A stretch of DNA of 64,000 nucleotides. Origin: Mesorhizobium sp. B2-3-4. GTDB lineage: Bacteria > Pseudomonadota > Alphaproteobacteria > Rhizobiales > Rhizobiaceae. The stretch lies in assembly GCF_006442315.1 (NCBI RefSeq), contig NZ_VFVY01000001.1:372001-436000 (forward strand), read 5' to 3'. Of this stretch, positions 38,416 through 48,372 are shown piece after piece. Under the pieces are notes generated by a model. The model saw only the letters and a list, made by a program, of their open reading frames with translations, searched no databases and was not told where the DNA came from. The stretch's first letter is position 1. Each line of letters starts with the position of its first letter. The translations under genes were made by a program, and so were the position numbers.

Positions 38416-38455
38416 TCTCGTTTTCGAGGACGCCCAGGACGGCTGCGCCGTCGGC

Positions 38456-39301
38456 TCAGCGTTTCAAGAAAGCCCTTGCGGCATAAAGGCTCACTGCCGC
38501 CGCGTTCGACACGTTGAGCGAGCGGATGGCGCCGGGCATGTCGAGGCGGGCCAGCGTCGTCACCGTCTCGCGCGTCTTCTGGCGCAGACCCTTGCCTTCG
38601 GCGCCCAGCACCAGCGCGATCTTGTCGCCTGAAAAACCGGCTTCGAGTTCCGCCGGCCCGTCCGAATCGAGGCCGATGGTCTGGAAGCCGGCTTCGTGTA
38701 GCTGACCCAGCGCGTCGGCGAGATTCTTCACCTCGATCTGGTCGATATATTCCAGCGCGCCGGAAGCCGATTTCGCCAGCACGCCCGATTCCTGCGGGCT
38801 GTGGCGGGCCGTGGTGATCAGCGCGCCGGCGCCGAAGGCGACCGCCGAACGCAGGATGGCGCCGACATTGTGGGGATCGGTGACCTGGTCGAGCACCAGC
38901 ACCAGCCTGGTGTCGCCGAGCGCGTCGAGGCGCTTGGGCTTCAGCGGCTCGGCCTCGATCAGCACGCCCTGGTGCACCGCGTCCGAGCCGGTGATCCTGT
39001 CGATGTCCCTGGGTTCGACCAGTTCGGCCTTGAAGGGCAGGGCAGCGAGATCGGCGATCTCGAGCCGCTCGGCCGCATTGCGCGTCACCAGCATCTTGCG
39101 GATCTTGCGGCGCGGATTGTCGAGCGCGGCGCGCACCGTATGCAGGCCATAGAGCCGCACCAGGCCATCCCCGGCGTTCTCGCCCGGCGGTACGGGCTGG
39201 CGCGGCCGGAATGCCGGCGCGCCGCCGCTCTTCTCGTCGCGATGCGCACGGCGCAGCTTGGCGTAATGGGTATCTTTGGGAGTGCCGGTCTTGTTGCTCA
39301 T
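38456..39301 (-). CDS. rlmB: 23S rRNA (guanosine-2'-O)-methyltransferase, TrmH/RlmB family
   Basis: SPOUT-class methyltransferase that 2'-O-methylates G2251-type guanosine in 23S rRNA. 281 residues. N-terminal substrate-binding domain (LYGLHTVRAALDNP, about 50-125), then the knotted domain with LDQVTDPHNVGAILRSA, VLGAEGKGLR and IRSLNVSNAAAVSLY, which form the SAM pocket. Its 36 N-terminal residues are polar and basic. It is divergent from tRNA-Tyr. Confidence 0.9.
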   Translation of the reverse strand: MSNKTGTPKDTHYAKLRRAHRDEKSGGAPAFRPRQPVPPGENAGDGLVRLYGLHTVRAALDNPRRKIRKMLVTRNAAERLEIADLAALPFKAELVEPRDIDRITGSDAVHQGVLIEAEPLKPKRLDALGDTRLVLVLDQVTDPHNVGAILRSAVAFGAGALITTARHSPQESGVLAKSASGALEYIDQIEVKNLADALGQLHEAGFQTIGLDSDGPAELEAGFSGDKIALVLGAEGKGLRQKTRETVTTLARLDMPGAIRSLNVSNAAAVSLYAARAFLKR

Positions 39302-39389
39302 GGCTGGCTTCTATAGCCGTGCGGCACGGTCAAGGATATGGCCTGACGCCGCAGTCGGCGAACAAGTTCGAAAAACGCCCGCTGCGCGG

Positions 39390-39418
39390 TTGACACCCAC
39401 TGGCCTTGCCGCCATAAG
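39390..39418 (+). promoter_or_regulatory. Candidate promoter of the tRNA-Tyr / tRNA-Gly unit
   Basis: TTGACA, 17-base spacer, CATAAG, ending 82 bases before tRNA-Tyr. A perfect -35 box. Confidence 0.6.
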
Positions 39419-39500
39419 GCGCTTCGCTGATTTCGGAGAAAGATAACTCGGGTCTCCGGATCGGCAAGAATGCCTCGTTGCATGGCTCCGGCGGCAGACT

Positions 39501-39585
39501 GGAGAGGTGCCCGAGTGGTTAAAGGGGACGGACTGTAAATCCGTTGGCTTAGCCTACGTTGGTTCGAATCCAACCCTCTCCACCA
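39501..39585 (+). tRNA. tRNA-Tyr (anticodon GTA)
   Basis: 85 bases with encoded CCA. Acceptor GGAGAGG / CCTCTCC, anticodon loop CTGTAAA, a long variable arm (class II) and T arm TTGGTTCGAATCCAA. Confidence 0.97.
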
Positions 39586-39675
39586 CTGCCGGCCCGGAAG
39601 CCCTGAAACGCGAAAGCATCGGACCCAAAAAGCGCATGGCGCTTTGCGGGTGAATCCGGTACTTCAGTGCAAGGC

Positions 39676-39749
39676 GCGGGTATAGCTCAGTGGTAGAGCA
39701 GCAGCCTTCCAAGCTGAATATGCGGGTTCGATTCCCGCTACCCGCTCCA
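39676..39749 (+). tRNA. tRNA-Gly (anticodon TCC)
   Basis: 74 bases with encoded CCA. Acceptor GCGGGTA / TACCCGC, anticodon loop CTTCCAA, T arm GGGTTCGATTCCC. It lies 90 bases after tRNA-Tyr, probably co-transcribed, as in the tyrU-glyT-tufB unit of enterobacteria. Confidence 0.97.
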
Positions 39750-39831
39750 GATTGCCCTCCAGCCACTGCCAAGCCGAAACGCCGCGCGGCAATGCGCGCA
39801 GCGCCTCTGCCATCGGTCTGCGGCGCGCGCC

Positions 39832-40293
39832 CTAGCTGTTGAATGCCGACGCGACCTGGTGCTGCTGCGGCACCTGGCCGTTCGGCGTCAGCTTGTCGAC
39901 GATGCCGGGCAGTGCCGTGGAAAGTTGCTGGAGCAATTCCTGCTCATTCATGCCGGTGCGCTGCGCGATCTCGCGGATCACCGCAGGACCGAGCGCCGAG
40001 CCGAGATCACCAGGATTGATCGACTGGTTCTGCCCGGTGCCGACCCAGGAATCGGCGACATTGCCGTGGCCGGCATCCTTGAGCTTGTCGAGCAGGCCAC
40101 CCAATCCGCCGAGCAGACCGCCGTCGCCGGCTGTTGTTCCGGCGGTGGTCGGATCGGCCGGGGCCGGTGCTTGAGGTTGCTCCGGCTCCGCGCTCCTGCC
40201 GCTCAGCATCTTGCCGACCAGCAGCGCGCCGAGCGCGATCATCAATGGTTTAGTGATGTTGCCGCCGGGAACGGCGTTGTCAAAAAGTCCCAT
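39832..40293 (-). CDS. YidB-family (DUF937-like) protein
   Basis: 153 residues. A short N-terminal segment (MIALGALLVGKML), a Pro/Ala/Gly-rich linker, then a helical domain with SWVGTGQNQSINPGDLGSALG and TGMNEQELLQQLSTALPGIVDKLTPNG, the pattern of YidB/DUF937 proteins. Members often lie near stress genes but have no known activity. GGAGGATCC-type ribosome site upstream. Divergent from the GlsB-like gene. Confidence 0.85.
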   Translation of the reverse strand: MGLFDNAVPGGNITKPLMIALGALLVGKMLSGRSAEPEQPQAPAPADPTTAGTTAGDGGLLGGLGGLLDKLKDAGHGNVADSWVGTGQNQSINPGDLGSALGPAVIREIAQRTGMNEQELLQQLSTALPGIVDKLTPNGQVPQQHQVASAFNS

Positions 40294-40424
40294 AGTGGAT
40301 CCTCCATCTCGACCAAGCCCAGCCCATCACCAACAATGGCGCATCCGGGCGGAATTTCAAGCTGGCTTGAGCTTTTGACAATCATATGAAAATCTCCGCT
40401 TCGCGGAGGGATGGAGAGGAAAAA

Positions 40425-40682
40425 ATGGGTATCATCAGCTGGATCATCCTCGGCGCCATCGCCGGGTTCATCGGCAGCAAGATCGTCAACAAGAGCGGCC
40501 AGGGCGTGATCATGGACATCGTGCTCGGCATCGTCGGCGCGATTGTCGGCGGCCTGATCTTCAGCGCCTTCGGCGCGTCGGGCGTGACCGGGCTCAACAT
40601 TTACAGCCTGATCGTCGCGGTGGTTGGCGCCGTGGTTGTTCTTTGGGCCTATCACCAGTTCAGCGGAAGCCGGACGCTCTAG
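40425..40682 (+). CDS. GlsB/YeaQ/YmgE-family membrane protein (transglycosylase-associated)
   Basis: 85 residues, three hydrophobic glycine-rich spans (SWIILGAIAGFIGSKIV, IVLGIVGAIVGGLIFSAFG, YSLIVAVVGAVVVLWAY), typical of this small stress-associated family. ATG 40425 follows GGAGAGG; the longer frame from 40386 lacks a better site. The molecular role is unknown. Confidence 0.87.
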   Translation: MGIISWIILGAIAGFIGSKIVNKSGQGVIMDIVLGIVGAIVGGLIFSAFGASGVTGLNIYSLIVAVVGAVVVLWAYHQFSGSRTL

Positions 40683-40751
40683 CAACCCGAGGCGACCGGC
40701 TACGCCGGACGGGCGGCGGCCCCGAGCGGGCCGCCCCGACTGCCGGCTTGC

Positions 40752-40889
40752 CTATGGCATCAACACCGCGTCGGCGGCGGCGAAGAAGATCAGCGTTCCG
40801 GCGATAAAAACCGCCCAGCCGACAAGCGACTTGCGGATGGCGGCCTTGTGCTCGGCGTCCGAGCCTTTGTTCTGGTCGAAATCGGTCAT
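40752..40889 (-). CDS. Small membrane protein, 45 residues
   Basis: Begins MTDFDQNKGSDAEHK, then one membrane span (SLVGWAVFIAGTLIFFAAADAVL) and ends in Met-Pro. ATG 40889 has GGGAG 7 bases upstream. The charged N-terminus and single span fit a real small inner-membrane protein; no family named. It lies downstream of the DMT exporter on the same strand, 92 bases after its stop, and may share its transcript. Confidence 0.6.
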   Translation of the reverse strand: MTDFDQNKGSDAEHKAAIRKSLVGWAVFIAGTLIFFAAADAVLMP

Positions 40890-40981
40890 GGCAAGCTCCC
40901 GTCGCTGATTGGTTCCGTCCTAGCCGCATAGAGGATCCCGGCGGCGTCGGCAACGGCCTCCGGCAACCGCCCGGCCGGCAA

Positions 40982-41869
40982 CTAGGCGACCACCGTCAGC
41001 CGGCGCTGGCGCTGGTCGAGCGATACGATGGTCAGCCCGCTGGCGACCACCAGCAGGATGCCGCAAACCGCCAGCATGTTCGGGAATTGCCCGAACACCA
41101 GCAGGCCCGAAATGACCGCCCAGACCGTGAAGCAATAGTAGAATGGCGCCACCGCTCCGGTAGGCCCGACGCGATAGGCCATGAAGATGAAGAAGTGGCC
41201 GAAGATCAGGAAGAATCCGGCGCCGGCCATCAGCAGCAGATGGCGGGCCTCAGGCATGATCCAGCGCTCGGAAACCAGGTGCGCGGCGCCCGCGCCGATG
41301 AGCACCACCACCACGGCTGAGATCGCCACGATCATTCCGGGCACCTCGGCAGGCACGCGCCTGCCGGCAAGATCGCGCGCCGCCGCCAGCGCAGCGTTGC
41401 CGAGCGCCAGTAGCGCATAGACCGAAATGCCTTGCATGGTCGGCTGCGCCACCATCAGCGCGCCGAGGAAGCCCAATCCGATCAGCGCCAGGCGCTGGCC
41501 GCCGATGCGCTCGCCAAACAGGACCGAGGAACCGACCAGCATCAGCAGCGGCGTGATCTGGCCGAGCGCGGTGGAATCGGCGATCTGCATGTTGGCGAGC
41601 GCGACGACGTAACAGAGGATCGCCGCCAGTTCGAGCAGGTTCCGGCGCAGCACCCGCTTGTCGAAGATCAGTGGTATCTGCTTGCCGTAGCCAAGCGCGA
41701 ACAGCAGCGGAAAGCCCCATAGTGTTGCAGCCGCGCCACGCAGCAATAGCACCTCGTAGGACGGCAGGCCCACCGTCGCGAGTTTCATCATCGTGTCGTT
41801 GACCAGATACGACCCGGTCGAGACGATCATGAACAGCGGGCCGCGAATGGCTGAGGGGATGAAATGCAT
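40982..41869 (-). CDS. DMT-family (EamA) permease
   Basis: 295 residues with about ten hydrophobic segments in two EamA repeats (N-half with IADSTALGQITPLLMLVGSSVLFGERI, C-half with GPTGAVAPFYYCFTVWAVISGLLVFGQFPN). Such permeases export amino acids, nucleobases or other metabolites across the inner membrane; the substrate is unknown. It lies between the tRNA genes and tuf. Confidence 0.88.
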   Translation of the reverse strand: MHFIPSAIRGPLFMIVSTGSYLVNDTMMKLATVGLPSYEVLLLRGAAATLWGFPLLFALGYGKQIPLIFDKRVLRRNLLELAAILCYVVALANMQIADSTALGQITPLLMLVGSSVLFGERIGGQRLALIGLGFLGALMVAQPTMQGISVYALLALGNAALAAARDLAGRRVPAEVPGMIVAISAVVVVLIGAGAAHLVSERWIMPEARHLLLMAGAGFFLIFGHFFIFMAYRVGPTGAVAPFYYCFTVWAVISGLLVFGQFPNMLAVCGILLVVASGLTIVSLDQRQRRLTVVA

Positions 41870-42163
41870 CGGCGCAGGAAATCAGACCGGGATCGCCGCC
41901 GCAATGGGCCATGAACCGCCGTCAAATCCGACACCGATTTATGCGCCGGCTTGCGCAAAGCAGCCATTGTCGAGGCCGGCCGTCACCCATTCCATTTTCA
42001 ACCGCGGCCACCTATATCCGCGCCATATCTCCGCAATCGGACCGTGGGTTCTGACCGAGTGAGATAGCGCCCGGGCAAAAGACGCTTGTGTTTTTTGGCC
42101 TTTCTCGCTAATCGCCCCGCATTCGACTGAACTGAAGGTCCAGGCCGTCCAAGGAAAGAGACT

Positions 42164-43339
42164 ATGGCAAAAGGTAAATTCGAGCGTACGAAGCCTCATG
42201 TGAACATCGGCACGATCGGCCACGTCGATCACGGCAAGACGTCGCTGACGGCTGCGATCACCAAGTATTTTGGCGAATACAAGCGCTATGACCAGATCGA
42301 CGCGGCGCCGGAAGAGAAGGCGCGCGGCATCACGATCTCGACGGCCCATGTCGAATACGAGACCGAGAACCGCCACTACGCCCACGTCGACTGCCCCGGC
42401 CACGCCGACTATGTGAAGAACATGATCACCGGCGCCGCGCAGATGGACGGCGCGATCCTGGTCGTGTCGGCCGCCGACGGCCCGATGCCGCAGACCCGCG
42501 AGCACATCCTGCTTGCCCGTCAGGTCGGCGTTCCCTCGATCGTGGTGTTCCTGAACAAGGTCGACCAGGTCGACGACGCCGAACTTCTCGAACTGGTCGA
42601 GCTCGAGGTTCGTGAGCTGTTGTCGAAGAACGAATTCCCCGGCGACGACATTCCGATCGTCAAGGGCTCGGCGCTGGCTGCGTTGGAAGATTCCAACAAG
42701 ACCATCGGCGAAGACGCGATCCGCGAGCTGATGGCTCAGGTCGACGCCTACATCCCGACGCCTGTTCGTCCGCTGGACAAGCCGTTCCTGATGCCGATCG
42801 AGGACGTGTTCTCGATCTCGGGCCGCGGCACGGTCGTGACCGGCCGCGTCGAGCGCGGCGTGGTCAAGGTCGGTGAGGAACTCGAGATCATCGGCATCCG
42901 TCCGACGACCAAGACGACCTGCACGGGCGTTGAAATGTTCCGCAAGCTGCTCGACCAGGGCCAGGCCGGCGACAACATCGGCGCGCTGCTGCGCGGCGTC
43001 GACCGTGAAGGTGTCGAGCGCGGCCAGGTTCTGGCCAAGCCCGGTTCGGTGAAGCCGCACAAGAAGTTCGTGGCCGAAGCCTACATCCTGACCAAGGACG
43101 AAGGTGGCCGTCACACGCCGTTCTTCACCAACTACCGTCCGCAGTTCTACTTCCGCACGACCGACGTGACCGGCATCGTGTCGCTGCCGGCCGGCACCGA
43201 GATGGTGATGCCTGGCGACAACATCACGGTCGACGTCGAACTGATCGTGCCGATCGCCATGGAAGAGAAGCTGCGCTTCGCCATCCGTGAAGGCGGCCGC
43301 ACCGTCGGTGCCGGCATCGTCGTCACCATCAAGGAATAA
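42164..43339 (+). CDS. tuf: Translation elongation factor Tu
   Basis: GTPase that delivers aminoacyl-tRNA to the ribosome. 391 residues with [10 protein letters not shown] (P-loop, about 18-27), the RGITI switch segment, DCPGHADYV and NKVDQVD (G4), then the beta-barrel domains 2 and 3. A second copy is expected downstream of fusA, outside the window, as in other rhizobia. Ribosome site AAGGAAAGAG. A strong terminator follows. Confidence 0.98.
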   Translation: MAKGKFERTKPHVNIGTIGHVDHGKTSLTAAITKYFGEYKRYDQIDAAPEEKARGITISTAHVEYETENRHYAHVDCPGHADYVKNMITGAAQMDGAILVVSAADGPMPQTREHILLARQVGVPSIVVFLNKVDQVDDAELLELVELEVRELLSKNEFPGDDIPIVKGSALAALEDSNKTIGEDAIRELMAQVDAYIPTPVRPLDKPFLMPIEDVFSISGRGTVVTGRVERGVVKVGEELEIIGIRPTTKTTCTGVEMFRKLLDQGQAGDNIGALLRGVDREGVERGQVLAKPGSVKPHKKFVAEAYILTKDEGGRHTPFFTNYRPQFYFRTTDVTGIVSLPAGTEMVMPGDNITVDVELIVPIAMEEKLRFAIREGGRTVGAGIVVTIKE

Positions 43340-43370
43340 TCGATACCGGCTTTGCCGGTTCGACAAGGAA

Positions 43371-43396
43371 AGGGCGGTCCTCGGGCCGCCCTTTTT
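43371..43396 (+). terminator. tuf terminator
   Basis: AGGGCGG...CCGCCCT stem with a short loop, then TTTTTCG. Confidence 0.9.
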
Positions 43397-43457
43397 CGTT
43401 TCGGGAGCTTGGCGACGCAGCCGTGTCGAGGGCTGTTTCAAATCTGTTGCAAGCGCC

Positions 43458-45155
43458 ATGGCTGCAACTAGTATGGGTTGCACCGAGGGAGCTTTGCCAA
43501 CTGTGGTTTCAGGGCGCCGTTTCGATGGGAAGGCATGGCGGTTGTGGGCACTTGCTTGCCTCGTCGTCGCCATGACGCTGCCCGTCCTTGGGGCGCGAGC
43601 GCAGGACGGGCCTCCCGACATCGCGCCCATGCGTTTCGTCGTCGTGCGCAGCAACGCCCCGGGATGCGAACCCAACTGTCCTGAATGGATATCGGCGGAC
43701 GGCGCCATAGAGGCGGGCACGCCGGCGCTCTTCAAGCGCACGCTCCGGGCGCTCAAGGGAAGGCAATTGCCTGTTGTCGTCAATTCGCCCGGCGGCAACG
43801 TCGACGCGGCGCTGGCACTTGGCCGGATGATCCGCAAGAACAGGCTCGATATCGCCGTCGGCGTGACGGTCTTTTCCGGCTGCCAGCCGGAGGCGACGGA
43901 CTGCGGCGACAACAAAGGTAAGGGCGCCGCTTATTTCGGCATGGCCTTCGACGACGGGGCCATGTGCAATTCGGCCTGTCCATTGATGTTTTCGGGCGGT
44001 GTGCGCCGCGTGGTCGGCGATTTCGGCTATCTCGGCGTCCACCAGATCACCACCACGTTTCATCGCGAGAAGCTGCTCTACCGGACCACCTACCGGATCG
44101 TGAACGGCAAGAAGAAGATCATCAACACCAAGGTGGTCAGCCGCAAGAACGCCGGCAGCTACAAGACCTACGAGATGAGCAAGGCGGTCGAGAAGACGCT
44201 CTCGGCTTATCTGAAGGAAATGGGCATAGACGGCGGTGTGCTGGAAGTCATGAAGGCGACACCGGCCAGCGAGATTCGCCAGATTCCTCTCGACGAGATG
44301 TTGACGATGAAGCTCGTCACCAGCCGGGACGCCGTAGATCTGTTGACCACCGCGAGCCTGTGCAGGCCGGAGCAGTCGGCCACGAACTGCCGGGATATAG
44401 CGGGACCGGGAAACAAGGCGGCGCCTTCGGCCGCCGCAACGACGGCTGCGGCCACGGAGGCGAAGGCCGGCGGGGACATGCGCCTTGTCGTGGTACGCGG
44501 CAGCAATCCGCTGTGCAATCCCGACTGCCCGGAATGGATATCGGCGCAAGGCGCGGTCACGAGCCAGACGCCGCTGAAGCTGCGCCAGCTGCTGGCGACG
44601 CTGGGCGATCGGCGACTGCCTGTCGTCATCAGTTCGCGCGGAGGCGACCTGTCCAGCGCGCTCGCAATGGGAAGGCTTATCCATGAGAGGAAGCTGGACA
44701 TCGCCGTTGCCCGCACCGATTTCGTAGACTGCGATCCCGGCGCATGGAACTGCCTGGCCAGGGACGGGGCCTATGCCGGCTTGAGCGTCGATGCCGGAGT
44801 GGAGTGCGATTCCGCCTGTGTGCTGGTGCTTGCCGGCGGCGCGAGGCGCCTTGCCGGTCAGCAAGTGCGGCTCAGCCTCTATCCGATGGGACAGAAGCAG
44901 ACGGTCAAGGCCTATCTCGAGGAGATGGGGATCGGTCCCGGACTGTTCGCCGCGATTGCGGGCCGCACGGCCGAGCGCCAGCTTGACCCTGGAGCAATGC
45001 AAAAGGCCGGACTGACTACGGGACCGCAATCGGGTCGACGTGCTGACCGGCGCCACGATTTGCAAGGCCATGCCCAAGCCCGGCAATTGCCGGGGCCTGC
45101 CGGCCGCCAATGCGCAGGCCGACACGCCTGCCAAGCTGTAGCTCCCGCGACATAG
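43458..45155 (+). pseudogene. Duplicated ClpP-fold-like exported protein, frameshifted near the 3' end
   Basis: Exported protein with two tandem copies of one domain. The signal peptide core is [20 protein letters not shown]. Copy 1 starts MRFVVVRSN and copy 2 MRLVVVRGSN; both carry NCPEWIS or DCPEWIS, then an SPGG/SRGG segment and a CNSAC/CDSAC serine motif resembling ClpP/COG3904-type proteins. After GLTT the frame breaks: removing one G from the GGG at 45020-45022 gives DRNRVDVLTGATIC, matching the copy 1 end SRDAVDLLTTASLC, and stops at 45141. The start is uncertain (ATG 43458 or 43473). It is either a recent mutation or a sequence error. Confidence 0.75.
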
Positions 45156-45237
45156 GCGAGCTACCCATCGAGGCAGGTTGAGCCTCGCTCGGCCTTTCCG
45201 GTATCGTCGCTGTGGCGGCGGAACTGGAGGATCGAGA

Positions 45238-45720
45238 ATGAGCGGTGATGTTCCGACATTATACGAGTGGGCAGGGGGCATCGAGGCGCTGAACCGGCTG
45301 ACGGAAACCTTCTACGCCAAGGTGGCGGAGGACCCGGTCGTCGGGCCGGTGTTCAAAACCATGTCGCCGGACCACCCGGCCCATGTCGCGGCCTTCATCG
45401 GCGAGGTTTTCGGCGGACCGAAAACCTACAGCGAAAGCTTCGGCGGTCATCGCGAGATGGTCATGCATCATCTGGGCCGGCACCTGACGGAGGAGCAGCG
45501 CCGCCGCTGGATCAGCCTTCTCTCCGACGCAGCCGACGTCGTCGGCCTGCCTGACGATCCGGAGTTTCGCTCGGCCTTCATGGGCTATGTCGAATGGGGA
45601 TCGAGGCTGGCCAAGATGAATTCCGATCTCGGTGAAACCTGCGATCCTGAGACGGAACCGATGCCGGCCTGGGGTTGGGGTGTGCCGGGAGGGCCGTATA
45701 AGCCGCCGGAAGAAAAATAG
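45238..45720 (+). CDS. Truncated hemoglobin (group II-like)
   Basis: Small heme protein that binds O2 or NO, cytoplasmic. 160 residues, longer than the usual ~130 because of a proline/glycine-rich tail. The N-terminal TLYEWAGG, the FYAKVAEDPVVGPVF helix, the proximal-His region GGHREMVMHHLGRHL and the RRRW/WI G-helix tryptophan fit 2/2 globins. ATG 45238 follows GGAGG; the upstream frame lacks support. It lies between the frameshifted protein and tRNA-Trp. Confidence 0.87.
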   Translation: MSGDVPTLYEWAGGIEALNRLTETFYAKVAEDPVVGPVFKTMSPDHPAHVAAFIGEVFGGPKTYSESFGGHREMVMHHLGRHLTEEQRRRWISLLSDAADVVGLPDDPEFRSAFMGYVEWGSRLAKMNSDLGETCDPETEPMPAWGWGVPGGPYKPPEEK

Positions 45721-45859
45721 GCATCGAGCCGCCCCGGGGGAGCCGTGACGTCGCTGTCCGATTTCTGGCGCTGGATTATGACAAGTTTGCTCACAAACCA
45801 CTCTTTACAGAGCCCGCGGAAGCTTTTAGGAAGCGCCAGCCGCAGATATGGCGGCGCGT

Positions 45860-45931
<72 letters not shown>

Positions 45932-45935
<4 letters not shown>

Positions 45936-45949
45936 TTTTCAAAAATGGC
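45932..45949. other. Palindrome overlapping the tRNA-Trp 3' end
   Basis: GCCATTTT-CA-AAAATGGC begins at the tRNA discriminator base and includes the CCA. It may be a 3' processing or weak termination structure. Confidence 0.4.
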
Positions 45950-46292
45950 GATCAGAACGGTTTTTGCAGGCGGGCCTTTGAAAATCGGCGACCCGCTTGC
46001 CATATTAGGGCGATTGGGGCATAAGGGCGCCATAGCCGGGACGGAACGACTGGATGGTTCCGAGGCGGCGTTTGGTCATAAAGCGGGCACTTGCCACTTG
46101 CGTGGATCAAGAATCGGTTTTATGTAGACAGGACAGACACGCGGCGCGTGGAGCTGGGAAGCCGGCTTTACGCGTCTGATTTGCATGGGCGAAATGGCGC
46201 TGATTCGGCGCGGATTTGGACCCAGGCGGCACGTCCCGGTCAGCGGGATCATCCAGGGGGCCCGGCCAACGGGTCTTGAAGACAGGCGGCAT
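45936..46292. other. tRNA-Trp to secE spacer
   Basis: 357 bases. It holds the palindrome at the tRNA end and a candidate promoter at 45978-46006. Nothing else supported is seen in the remaining leader. Confidence 0.5.
45978..46006 (+). promoter_or_regulatory. Candidate promoter of secE-nusG
   Basis: TTGAAA, 17-base spacer, CATATT. Transcription would start about 280 bases before secE. Confidence 0.5.
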
Positions 46293-46496
46293 ATGGCTTC
46301 GAAAACCACAAATCCTTTCGTCTTTCTCCAGCAGGTGCGCGCGGAGACAGCCAAGGTGACTTGGCCGTCGCGTCGCGAGACGATGATTTCGACGGTGATG
46401 GTCCTGGCCTTCGCCGTGATCGCGATGATCTTCTTCTTCACCGCCGATCAGCTCATGGGCCTCGCGGTCGAGCAGATTTTGGGCATTGGACGCTAA
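46293..46496 (+). CDS. secE: Preprotein translocase subunit SecE
   Basis: Small essential subunit of the SecYEG channel. 67 residues from ATG 46293: a conserved amphipathic part (FVFLQQVRAETAKVTWPSRRET) followed by one membrane span (TVMVLAFAVIAMIFFFTADQLM). The single-span length is normal for alphaproteobacteria. It is directly upstream of nusG, as almost everywhere. Confidence 0.96.
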   Translation: MASKTTNPFVFLQQVRAETAKVTWPSRRETMISTVMVLAFAVIAMIFFFTADQLMGLAVEQILGIGR

Positions 46497-46524
46497 GTCC
46501 GGCGATTACGGAGACGTCGTAAAA

Positions 46525-47052
46525 ATGGCTACGCGCTGGTACATCGTTCACGCCTATTCGAATTTCGAGAAGAAGGTCGCCGAGGACATTGAGAACAAGG
46601 CCAAGCAGAAGGGCTTGTCCGCCGATATCGAGCAGATCGTGGTGCCGACCGAAAAGGTCGTCGAGGTTCGTCGCGGCCGCAAGGTCGATGCCGAGCGCAA
46701 GTTCTTCCCGGGCTATGTGCTCCTGAAGGCCAACCTGACCGACGCCGTCTTCTCGCTGGTCAAGAACACGCCCAAGGTCACCGGCTTTCTCGGCGACTCC
46801 AAGCCGGTGCCGATCACCGAGGCCGAAGCCCAGCGCATCCTGAACCAGGTGCAGGAAGGCGTCGAGCGGCCGAAGCCCTCGGTCACGTTCGAGATCGGCG
46901 AGGCGATCCGCGTCTCGGATGGTCCTTTCGCGTCGTTCAATGGTTTCGTCCAGGAAGTGGACGAGGAGCGGGCGCGGCTCAAGGTGGAAGTTTCGATCTT
47001 CGGGCGCGCCGTGCCCGTCGATCTGGAATTCGGACAGGTCGAAAAGGGCTGA
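46525..47052 (+). CDS. nusG: Transcription termination/antitermination factor NusG
   Basis: Binds RNA polymerase and Rho or ribosomal protein S10, coupling transcription and translation. 175 residues. The NGN domain starts at MATRWYIVHAYSNFEKKVAEDI and includes FFPGYVLLKANL; the C-terminal KOW domain has EIGEAIRVSDGPFASFNGFVQEVDEER. ATG 46525 is 28 bases after secE; the upstream frame is not conserved. Confidence 0.97.
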   Translation: MATRWYIVHAYSNFEKKVAEDIENKAKQKGLSADIEQIVVPTEKVVEVRRGRKVDAERKFFPGYVLLKANLTDAVFSLVKNTPKVTGFLGDSKPVPITEAEAQRILNQVQEGVERPKPSVTFEIGEAIRVSDGPFASFNGFVQEVDEERARLKVEVSIFGRAVPVDLEFGQVEKG

Positions 47053-47240
47053 TCCGAAATCCCTGATGCTGGTCCGGCGATGCCGGGTCGGCGGTCAGGG
47101 GAGGCGGCGCGCAAGCGTGCGGCCTCGAGAACGGTGGGAGGCGAAGGCGGCTTAGCCGGCCGCGTGAACCGCACCACCAGACTGCAACCGCCGGGATTTC
47201 CCAGCTAGTGGGGCCGGCATAGACAAAGGCAGGAAAAGAG

Positions 47241-47669
47241 ATGGCTAAGAAAATTGCAGGCCAGCTCAAGCTCCAGGTTTCCGCGGGTTCGGCGACGCCG
47301 TCGCCCCCGATCGGCCCGGCGCTTGGTCAGCGTGGCATCAACATCATGGAGTTCTGCAAGGCGTTCAACGCGCAGACCCAGGAAATGGAAAAGGGATCGC
47401 CGATTCCGGTCGTCATCACCTATTACCAGGACAAGTCGTTCACCTTCGTCATGAAGACGCCGCCGGTGAGCTATTTCCTCAAGAAGGCCGCGAACCTGAA
47501 GTCGGGCTCCAAGGAGCCGGGCAAGGTCAAGGCCGGCACGATCGATCGCGCCAAGGTGCGCGCCATCGCCGAGCAGAAGATGAAGGATCTGAACGCAAAC
47601 GACGTCGAGGCGGCCATGCGCATGGTCGAGGGCTCCGCCCGCTCGATGGGTCTGGAAGTGGTGGGCTGA
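47241..47669 (+). CDS. rplK: 50S ribosomal protein L11
   Basis: Part of the ribosomal stalk base and GTPase-associated centre. 142 residues, with the Pro-rich N-terminal [23 protein letters not shown] that contacts elongation factors and the C-terminal rRNA-binding domain ([17 protein letters not shown]). Ribosome site GGAAAAGAG. It forms the L11-L1 pair with rplA four bases on. Confidence 0.98.
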   Translation: MAKKIAGQLKLQVSAGSATPSPPIGPALGQRGINIMEFCKAFNAQTQEMEKGSPIPVVITYYQDKSFTFVMKTPPVSYFLKKAANLKSGSKEPGKVKAGTIDRAKVRAIAEQKMKDLNANDVEAAMRMVEGSARSMGLEVVG

Positions 47670-47673
47670 GATC

Positions 47674-48372
<699 letters not shown>

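Noticed and set aside
41939..43915. 658-residue ORF opposite tuf
   Set aside because: Antisense shadow of EF-Tu extending into flanking DNA.
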